From Corynebacterium terpenotabidum Y-11 (GTDB lineage Bacteria > Actinomycetota > Actinomycetes > Mycobacteriales > Mycobacteriaceae): a stretch of 64,000 nt of DNA. The notes beneath the pieces were generated by a model, which made no database searches, had not been told where the DNA came from, and saw only the letters and a list, made by a program, of their open reading frames with translations. The stretch spans positions 992,001-1,056,000 of the forward strand of contig NC_021663.1 of assembly GCF_000418365.1 (NCBI RefSeq). The letters are read 5' to 3'. This document shows, piece after piece, positions 58,317 through 64,000 of the stretch; the stretch's first letter is position 1; every line of letters begins with the position of its first letter. Both the position numbers and the translations under genes were made by a program.

Positions 58317-59030
58317 TTACACCTGGTCGCCGATGTTGACCTGCGGTGCAGGGGTACGCATGCGGCGGATCATCGTGGCCCGGGTGAAGGCGTAGAAACC
58401 CAGGGTCCACCGCCCGAAGGCGCGGTCCGGGAAGCGCTCATCGACCAGCTTGTTGACCTTACGGCCCAGGAAGAATCCCTCGATGACGAGCAGCACGATG
58501 ACGAAGAGCATCACCAGCGAGACCAGGTTCGCGATCGCCGGAGCGGTCATGCCGATGATCATGATCAGCACGACGATCAGCGCGATCGGCAGGAACATAT
58601 TCATCATGAACCGGCGGGAATCGACGTAGTTCCGCACGAAGAGCTTCTCCTTCCCCTGGTCGCGGGGGAGAAGATAATTGGGATCGCCGGCCATCATCCG
58701 CTCGTTGGCCTTACGGCGGGCGGCGGCGGCCTCCTCCCGCTGGCGGCGCTTCTTGTCCCGGAACTCCTCCTTGGTCATGGACGCCTTCTCCGCCTTCCGG
58801 CGTTCGCGGGCCTCTTTCGGGGTCAGCGGGGCATCGTAGTGGGCGCGTCGGGTCCCGGCCGAGCGCTCCACGTCGTTGCGCTTCGGGGTCGGTCGACCCT
58901 TCTTCGCGGTCTGTCCCTTGGGGAGGGAATCGGCCCCGTCGAGGTCGGTCAGGGCGTCGGTGGTGTCGATCGCGTCGGCAGGCTCGGCGTCACCGGGGGT
59001 GCCGGCGTCTTTTTTAAAGGGGTTCTTCAC
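58317..59030 (-). CDS. DUF3043 membrane protein
   Basis: A 237-residue protein of the actinobacterial DUF3043 family. The first 120 residues are charged (for example ARERRKAEKAS), followed by two membrane helices near 145-163 and 170-190 and a short cytoplasmic tail. I chose the GTG at 59030 since the frame upstream lacks coding character and a TAGCCT tract lies just before it. The stop is 5 bases from the next gene's start. The family has no known function. Confidence 0.86.
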   Translation of the reverse strand: MKNPFKKDAGTPGDAEPADAIDTTDALTDLDGADSLPKGQTAKKGRPTPKRNDVERSAGTRRAHYDAPLTPKEARERRKAEKASMTKEEFRDKKRRQREEAAAARRKANERMMAGDPNYLLPRDQGKEKLFVRNYVDSRRFMMNMFLPIALIVVLIMIIGMTAPAIANLVSLVMLFVIVLLVIEGFFLGRKVNKLVDERFPDRAFGRWTLGFYAFTRATMIRRMRTPAPQVNIGDQV

Positions 59031-59192
59031 ACCCCACAGGCTAGAGCACCGCGGCTGACTCAGCCCAACGAGGTCCCCGCAGGTGGGGTAGGTATGGTGC
59101 GGACGGCCGGTGACCGGGCGGGAATGCCGCGGTGGAATTGTCGGTTGAACGGGGGTAGCGTGACAGAGATCCGTAATACCGAGGAGGAACAT

Positions 59193-59537
59193 ATGACCGC
59201 TCCCGAGAAGACCACCGGCGTTGAACTGACCAGTGCTGCGGCCCAGAAGGCCGCTGCCCTGCTGGCACAGGAGGGTCGCGATGACCTGTCCCTGCGCATC
59301 GCCGTCCAGCCCGGCGGTTGCGCCGGGCTGCGGTACCAGCTCTTCTTTGACGACCGTAGCCTGGACGGCGACCACGTCGACGAATTCGAGGGTGTCAGCC
59401 TCGTCGTGGACAAGATGTCCGCCCCGTACCTGATCGGCGCGAAGATCGATTTCGCGGACACGATCGAGTCGCAGGGCTTCACCATCGACAACCCGAACGC
59501 CTCGGGTTCCTGCGCCTGCGGTGATTCCTTCAGCTGA
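59193..59537 (+). CDS. erpA: Iron-sulfur cluster insertion protein ErpA (A-type carrier)
   Basis: A 114-residue A-type carrier of HesB/IscA fold. The three cluster-binding cysteines are in GGCAGL near residue 42 and SGSCACGDSF at the C-terminus. The ATG has a strong ribosome site (GAGGAGGAAC). It delivers clusters to enzymes such as LipA, BioB and respiratory proteins, all represented in this window. It is divergent from the DUF3043 gene and ends in a strong terminator. Confidence 0.94.
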   Translation: MTAPEKTTGVELTSAAAQKAAALLAQEGRDDLSLRIAVQPGGCAGLRYQLFFDDRSLDGDHVDEFEGVSLVVDKMSAPYLIGAKIDFADTIESQGFTIDNPNASGSCACGDSFS

Positions 59538-59552
59538 CCGGGCGGCGACGGA

Positions 59553-59593
59553 CGCCCCGGGCGACCCCTGAAGAACAGGGGAAGCCCGGGGCG
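59553..59593 (+). terminator. Terminator between erpA and ltsA
   Basis: CGCCCCGGG pairs with CCCGGGGCG, with inner CCCCTG/CAGGGG pairing, followed on the plus strand by TTTTCC. It ends erpA and can also stop the convergent ltsA transcript. Confidence 0.9.
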
Positions 59594-59621
59594 TTTTCCG
59601 TGCTCGGCGCCTGAGCGCGGA

Positions 59622-61559
59622 CTAGAGCTGGACGGGATAGTCCTTCTCGTCGATCTCGGGGTGAATCCGGTCCTCGACGAAGATGCCGTGCCAGATCATG
59701 AACGCCAGAACGGTCCACAGTCGACGGGAGTGGTCCGGACCGTGCCCGGTATTCATCGACACACGGTGCTCGTCGAGCATCTGGAGGACCTCGGACTTGT
59801 TGAAGATATTGTCCGTCTGCGAATCCTCGATAACTCCGCGGGCCCAGTCATAGAGCTCCGCCCCGGCGAGCCAATGCCGGATCGGCACCGGGAAACCGAG
59901 CTTCTTCCGGTTGATCACGTGTGGCGGAACGATGAGTTCCATGGCACGACGCAGGGCGTACTTGGTGGTGTCATGGCTGATCTTGAGGTCGTAGGGGATG
60001 GTCCGGGCGACATCGAAGACGACCTTGTCCAGGAAGGGGACCCGGAGCTCGAGGGAGTTCGCCATGGTGATCTTGTCTGCCTTGACCAGGATGTCGCCGC
60101 GCATCCAGGTGAACAGGTCGAGGTGCTGCATCCGGGCCACCGGATCGAAGTTCCTGGACTGTGCGTAGATCGGGGCGGTGACCTCGCGGTGGTCCCATTC
60201 CGGCCGGGCGATCTTCAGGACGCGCTCTAGCTGCTCGTAGTTGAAGGAGCGGGCGTTGCCGTAGTAGCGCTCCTCCATCGGGGTGGTGCCGCGCAGCAAC
60301 AGGGACTTGCCGCGCTGGCCGTCGGGAAGTGCGTCTCCGATCTTGTGGAGCACCTTCTTCACCGGGGACGGCACCTTGTCGAAGGGCGCCAGGGACAGCG
60401 GCTCCTTGTAGATGGTGTACCCGCCGAAGAGCTCGTCGGCACCTTCACCGGACAGGACCACCTTGACGTGCTTGCGGGCCTCGGCCGCCACGAAGTACAG
60501 CGGTATCAAGGCGGGATCCGCCACGGGGTCGTCCAAGTACCAGATGATCTTCGGCACAGCGGCCGCAAATTCCTCGGGAGAGACAACCTTGACGACATGC
60601 TCGACGCCGATGGCTGCGGCGGACTCGGCGGCGACATCGACCTCCGAGTAGCCCTCCCTCTCGAAACCGGTGGTGAAGGTGATGAGGTCAGGGTTGTGAC
60701 GCTTCGCCAACGCAGCGATGGCCGTGGAGTCGATGCCGCCGGAGAGGAAAGACCCGACGGTCACGTCGGCACGCATGTGCTTGGCGACGGAATCCTCGAG
60801 GGCATCGGCGATCCTGCGGAACAGTGCGTCCTCGGATCCGGCGGGAACCGGGACCGGGGTGAAATCCGGACGGAAGTACCGCACGGGGGTCACCGCGTCC
60901 CCGGGGCGGAGGGTTGCGTGGCACCCGGACTCCAGACGCCGGATACCGGCGTGGAGTGTCTCCGGCTCGGGGACGTACTGGAGATCCGTGTAGTGGACGA
61001 TGGCCCGGTCGTCAAGGCTGGTATCCAGACCAATGGCCTCAGACATCGACAGGACAGACTTCTTCTCGCTGCCGAAGACCGTGCCTGTCGCGGTGGTGGC
61101 GTAGAACATCGGCTTGATGCCGAAGGGGTCGCGGGCGAGGAACATCACCTTCTCGGCGGAGTCCCAGACGGAGAAGGCGAACATGCCACGAAGATGCGTG
61201 ACCACGTCCGCGCCCCAGTGGTGGTAACCGACGACGATCGTCTCGGAATCGCCGGAGGTCGCGAAGGTGTACCCGGCGGCCTGCAGTTCCTCACGAAGTT
61301 CAACGTAGTTGTAGATCTCGCCGTTGAAGGTCAGCGCATAACGGTCGGGCTGGTCGGTCGGCCCCCACCGGAGGGGCTGGTGTGAATGCTCCAGGTCGAT
61401 AATCGACAGGCGGTTGAAACCGAAGACGACATCGTCGTCATTCCAGGTGCCGTCTTCGTCCGGACCCCGATGACGCATGCAGGGCAGGGCGTCGGCCACC
61501 GGTCCGACGAACCGGGGCGCGTCGCTGTGGGCGGTGAGAATTCCAAGAAGTCCACACAT
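59622..61559 (-). CDS. ltsA: Glutamine-hydrolysing asparagine synthetase-like amidotransferase LtsA
   Basis: A 645-residue class II amidotransferase. Cys2 (MCGLLG) is the glutaminase nucleophile; HRGPDEDG, RLSIIDL and FNGEIYNY complete that domain. The synthetase part has the ATP loop SGGIDSTA near residue 270 and SGEGADELFGGY. In C. glutamicum the equivalent LtsA is needed for lysozyme resistance and probably amidates cell-wall peptidoglycan precursors, rather than only making asparagine. The location beside ctaC supports this. The start is fixed by Cys2. Confidence 0.93.
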   Translation of the reverse strand: MCGLLGILTAHSDAPRFVGPVADALPCMRHRGPDEDGTWNDDDVVFGFNRLSIIDLEHSHQPLRWGPTDQPDRYALTFNGEIYNYVELREELQAAGYTFATSGDSETIVVGYHHWGADVVTHLRGMFAFSVWDSAEKVMFLARDPFGIKPMFYATTATGTVFGSEKKSVLSMSEAIGLDTSLDDRAIVHYTDLQYVPEPETLHAGIRRLESGCHATLRPGDAVTPVRYFRPDFTPVPVPAGSEDALFRRIADALEDSVAKHMRADVTVGSFLSGGIDSTAIAALAKRHNPDLITFTTGFEREGYSEVDVAAESAAAIGVEHVVKVVSPEEFAAAVPKIIWYLDDPVADPALIPLYFVAAEARKHVKVVLSGEGADELFGGYTIYKEPLSLAPFDKVPSPVKKVLHKIGDALPDGQRGKSLLLRGTTPMEERYYGNARSFNYEQLERVLKIARPEWDHREVTAPIYAQSRNFDPVARMQHLDLFTWMRGDILVKADKITMANSLELRVPFLDKVVFDVARTIPYDLKISHDTTKYALRRAMELIVPPHVINRKKLGFPVPIRHWLAGAELYDWARGVIEDSQTDNIFNKSEVLQMLDEHRVSMNTGHGPDHSRRLWTVLAFMIWHGIFVEDRIHPEIDEKDYPVQL

Positions 61560-61916
61560 GAGCTGTAGAGGTCATCTCCATATAGATAGGGGGGCGGCCG
61601 ACAGCTGTTGAGGGGACGGTCTGCCACATGTACCGGGACCACGATACCCGTCGGCCGTGCGGGAGTCGGGACCAGTACGGATCCGGCGGGGGAGGGGGTA
61701 GGTGCGGGCGTCTGCGACGGGCACGGATGCCAGGTCATACCATCGTCCAACCCCGAATAGGGCAGAAGGGGCTGGTGGACTCACCCCTAGATGGTGGCAG
61801 GACAGGGGCAATGCACTATTGTCAGTGAGTGATACGGAATATGTGGATGGTCCTCTGCAGGTGACTTCCTACTTATTCCGGTGAACACGACGTGTGATTG
61901 AGGAAGGCATACTCGC
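61560..61916. other. Divergent control region between ltsA and ctaC
   Basis: A 357-base gap with no convincing gene. On the minus strand a TATCTATATGG tract near 61580-61590 is a likely -10 for ltsA. On the plus strand TATTGT at 61817-61822 and TACTTA near 61870 are possible -10 elements for ctaC, which has GAGGAAGG at 61900-61907 as its ribosome site. I find no clear palindromic operator; the two small open frames here look like chance. Confidence 0.55.
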
Positions 61917-63029
61917 GTGGAACAGCGAAAAGTTCACGGTATGGCCCGCAAGCTGGGACTGGCCGGTGCTCTGGGACTCGGTGCCCTGACCCTTGCCGGC
62001 TGCGACGCCACTCCCCCCGACAACGGTTTCTTCCATGCCCTGCGCATGGGCTGGCCGGACGGCATCACCCCCGAGTCGAAGGCCATGGGCAACTTCTGGG
62101 TGTGGACCTGGGTCGCCGCCTGGATCATCGGCATCATCATGTGGGCCCTGATGTTCCTGGTCATGTTCCGGGACAACGCCAAGCGGGCCAAGAAGGCCGG
62201 TAAGGGCGAATTCCCCCGGCAGACCGCCTACAACGTCAATCTGGAACTGGTGCTGACGACCGTCCCGATTCTTATCGTCATGGCACTGTTCTTCTTCACC
62301 GTGCAGACCCAGGACAAGGTCACCGCGCTGGACAAGAACCCCGAGGTCACAGTCGACGTCACCGCCTACCAGTGGAACTGGAAGTTCGGTTACGGCGAGG
62401 TCAAGGGCACCCTGACGGCCGACGGCGAGGATTACATCGGTCTGGACGAGGAGAAGGCGGACGACGCCGCCCTCCTGTCGCAGCCGACCGAGCTTACCGA
62501 AGAGGGTGAAGCTGTCGGTCCGATTCACGGAGAATCCTCCGAGGACTACTCGTACCTGAACTACGACGAGATCGAGACCGTCGGCACCTCTGAGGAGGTT
62601 CCGGTGCTCGTTCTGCCGACCAACACCCCGATCGAATTCAACCTCGCGTCCTCCGACGTTATCCACTCCTTCTGGGTTCCGGAATTCCTCTTCAAGCGGG
62701 ACGCTATCCCGCACCCTGAGGCGAACCGGCAGGAACGTCGTTTCCAGATCGAGGGAATTGAAGAGGAAGGTGTCTTCGTCGGCCGTTGTGCTGAGATGTG
62801 CGGTACCTACCACGCGATGATGAACTTCGAGATCCGTGCCGTGTCCCCGGAGAAGTTCACCGAGTACCTCCAGTTCCGTCAGGAAAACCCGGAGGCCACC
62901 AACGCTGAGGCTCTGGAAGCCATCGGTGAGGCCCCCTACGCCACCAGCACCCGCCCCTTCCTCCCGGACCGTGCAGGCACCCGGAACGTCGACGGCGACA
63001 ACTACATCGGCGACGAGGCCACCGCGTAA
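61917..63029 (+). CDS. ctaC: Cytochrome c oxidase subunit II
   Basis: A 370-residue subunit of the aa3 oxidase that receives electrons from cytochrome c at its binuclear copper centre. A lipobox LAGC gives a lipidated N-terminal cysteine. Two membrane helices follow (about residues 63-85 and 110-130). The CuA site is in GRCAEMCGTYHAMM with histidine in VIHSFWVPEF. An acidic insert of about 45 residues before the CuA domain is typical of actinobacterial subunit II, as the supercomplex fuses cytochrome c to the bc1 complex. It starts with GTG at 61917. ctaF follows after 27 bases. Confidence 0.96.
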   Translation: MEQRKVHGMARKLGLAGALGLGALTLAGCDATPPDNGFFHALRMGWPDGITPESKAMGNFWVWTWVAAWIIGIIMWALMFLVMFRDNAKRAKKAGKGEFPRQTAYNVNLELVLTTVPILIVMALFFFTVQTQDKVTALDKNPEVTVDVTAYQWNWKFGYGEVKGTLTADGEDYIGLDEEKADDAALLSQPTELTEEGEAVGPIHGESSEDYSYLNYDEIETVGTSEEVPVLVLPTNTPIEFNLASSDVIHSFWVPEFLFKRDAIPHPEANRQERRFQIEGIEEEGVFVGRCAEMCGTYHAMMNFEIRAVSPEKFTEYLQFRQENPEATNAEALEAIGEAPYATSTRPFLPDRAGTRNVDGDNYIGDEATA

Positions 63030-63056
63030 GCGGCGGGAAGTTCGAAGGAGAATACA

Positions 63057-63488
63057 ATGCGGCAGACAGCAAAACTGATGTACGGTCTGGCGGCGTTCCT
63101 CGCCATCATGACGGTGCTCTACTTTTTCGCGACCGCGCAGCTCAATGACAGTGGTAACCACTTGGGCATTGAGTGGGCCGGCGGTACCGGCATGGTGCTC
63201 GCGACCCTGCTGACCATCTTCCTGGGTGTCTACTTCCACATCACCAGCAACAAGGCAGACATTGAGCCCAAGGACTGGGAGCAGGCGGAGATTGAGGATG
63301 GCGCCGGTGTGCTCGGCTTCTTCTCGGCAAGCTCCGGATGGCCTTTCCTCATGGCTTTCGCCATCATGCTGATGGGCTACGGCATCGCCTTCTTCCACAT
63401 CTGGCTCATCCTTATGGGCGCCGTGATGCTGGTGTGGTCCACCATTATGCTCAACCTGCAGTACGGGCTTCCCCCGGAGAAGGACTGA
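63057..63488 (+). CDS. ctaF: Cytochrome c oxidase subunit IV, actinobacterial type
   Basis: A 143-residue membrane protein with about four helices. It is the small fourth subunit of the actinobacterial aa3 oxidase, found directly after ctaC in this order. The recognisable segments are YFHITSNKADIEPKDWEQ in the loop (positions 56-73) and GFFSASSGWPFLMAF at the third helix. A terminator follows. Subunits I and III and the bc1 genes are not in the window. Confidence 0.93.
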   Translation: MRQTAKLMYGLAAFLAIMTVLYFFATAQLNDSGNHLGIEWAGGTGMVLATLLTIFLGVYFHITSNKADIEPKDWEQAEIEDGAGVLGFFSASSGWPFLMAFAIMLMGYGIAFFHIWLILMGAVMLVWSTIMLNLQYGLPPEKD

Positions 63489-63534
63489 CCCGGACTGACA
63501 TGAACTGACCCGCCACGGTCTACCCGCGGCGGAG

Positions 63535-63572
63535 AGAGGTCGGCTTACCCCGCGGGGTGAGCCGGCCTCTCC
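63535..63572 (+). terminator. Terminator after ctaF
   Basis: GAGAGGTCGGCTTACCCCGC pairs with GCGGGGTGAGCCGGCCTCTC, a long stem with few mismatches, followed by GTTGTAT. It closes the ctaC-ctaF unit and faces the convergent trpD-like gene. Confidence 0.85.
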
Positions 63573-63622
63573 GTTGTATGTCCGGGTGATGATCGGACGC
63601 TGACACCCGCGTCCGATCGGAC

Positions 63623-64000
63623 TCAGCGGGCGATAATGCGTTCCATCGCTTCCTTTGCCTTGCCGGACTCCAGTACTTCCCGGGCTACGGCGACCTGTTC
63701 GGTGAGTGCGGAACGCAGGTCCGACCCTTCCCAACCCCGGACGGCGGTGAGTGCCGCAGCGGCGTTGATCAGGACAGCATCCTTGACAGCACCCTCAAGT
63801 TCACCGGACATGAGCTTGCGGGCGATATCGGCGTTGAAGGCAGGATCGCCCCCGCGCAAGGCGTCCTCCTCGTAGATGTCGAGACCGTAGCTGCGAGGGT
63901 TGATGGTGAATTCCCCGGTGATGCCGTTTCCGTCCACGGTGACCACTTCGGTCGGTGCGCTCACTGAAATCTCATCCATCCCGTCGAGTCCGCGGACGAT
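63623..64000 (-). CDS. trpD: Anthranilate phosphoribosyltransferase, C-terminal part (5' end outside window)
   Basis: The frame stays open to the window edge, so about 125 C-terminal residues are seen. The motif RGLDGMDEIS matches the end of the TrpD active-site region (usually G-DGLDE), and the C-terminal helices with ARKLMSGELEG, AVLINAAAAL and SGKAKEAMERI fit the family. TrpD attaches phosphoribosyl to anthranilate in tryptophan synthesis. In C. glutamicum a trpD-like copy lies here apart from the trp operon, so it may be a paralogue. The start is unknown. Confidence 0.88.
   Translation of the reverse strand: MVRGLDGMDEISVSAPTEVVTVDGNGITGEFTINPRSYGLDIYEEDALRGGDPAFNADIARKLMSGELEGAVKDAVLINAAAALTAVRGWEGSDLRSALTEQVAVAREVLESGKAKEAMERIIAR

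Noticed and set aside
61560..61916. Small genes between ltsA and ctaC
   Set aside because: Short plus-strand frames here lack ribosome sites and do not resemble proteins; the region reads as promoters.

Overview
The window is a high-GC actinobacterial chromosome segment, almost certainly Corynebacterium. Support comes from gene content and order: dnaG, the aceE region, rnpB, glnA2-glnE-hmuO, glnA, lipA-lipB-E2, pepA-ilvE, erpA, ltsA and ctaC-ctaF follow the core order I recall from Corynebacterium glutamicum. Mycothiol-dependent formaldehyde metabolism, HtaA/HmuO heme proteins, a BioQ-type operator and an IS1249-type insertion sequence also fit. The GC-rich codon use suggests a species of the C. 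variabile or C. terpenotabidum type rather than C. glutamicum itself; the species cannot be fixed from the sequence alone. GTG starts and 4-base stop/start overlaps are frequent.

Layout. 1-4.2 kb: end of dnaG, a small membrane-anchored protein, a mycothiol formaldehyde dehydrogenase with its partner metallo-hydrolase, a copper-type CsoR with its own operator, and the remnant of a broken gene. 4.3-9.7 kb: a Tat-exported neutral ceramidase, two tRNAs, an intact IS1249-type element with an 8-bp target duplication, and L-lactate dehydrogenase. 9.7-14.7 kb: an acyl carrier protein coupled to a serine hydrolase, aceE, a DUF3052 protein and tRNA-Val. 14.8-25.6 kb: a three-domain HtaA heme receptor, SURF1, bioB-bsaP under a BioQ-type operator, a HAD/LMW-phosphatase fusion, a Nif3/zinc-ribbon/histidine-phosphatase cluster, RNase P RNA, two DUF202 proteins and panB. 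25.7-36.3 kb: glnA2-glnE, a heme-type ABC permease and ATPase without a binding protein, hmuO, an unknown protein, a GT87 glycosyltransferase and an MFS transporter. 36.4-41.9 kb: thiamine genes thiO-thiS-thiG-thiF behind a TPP riboswitch with divergent thiE, then two accessory enzymes. 42-47.7 kb: an SPFH protein, a paired acyl-CoA dehydrogenase operon behind a perfect 17-bp palindrome, a lipoprotein and an alcohol dehydrogenase. 47.8-64 kb: glnA, RDD, DUF4191, lipA, lipB, a two-lipoyl E2, pepA, ilvE, a degenerate CobT, DUF3043, erpA, ltsA, ctaC-ctaF and the end of an anthranilate phosphoribosyltransferase.

How the parts work together. AceE, the E2 protein, LipA and LipB form the lipoate-dependent pyruvate dehydrogenase system. 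GlnA, GlnA2 and GlnE form glutamine synthesis and its covalent control; both synthetase genes carry a GTTAC/A-N6-GTAAC motif like a GlnR box. SURF1, CtaC and CtaF serve the aa3 oxidase. HtaA, the ABC transporter and HmuO form a heme-iron route with DtxR-like sites nearby.

No CRISPR array, phage or defence island was seen. The most interesting signals are the shared GlnR-like boxes, the fadE palindrome, the iron-box-linked unknown gene beside hmuO, the coupled ACP/serine hydrolase pair, the CobT-like protein without the GEG glutamate, and the recent tandem duplication inside the E2 gene.
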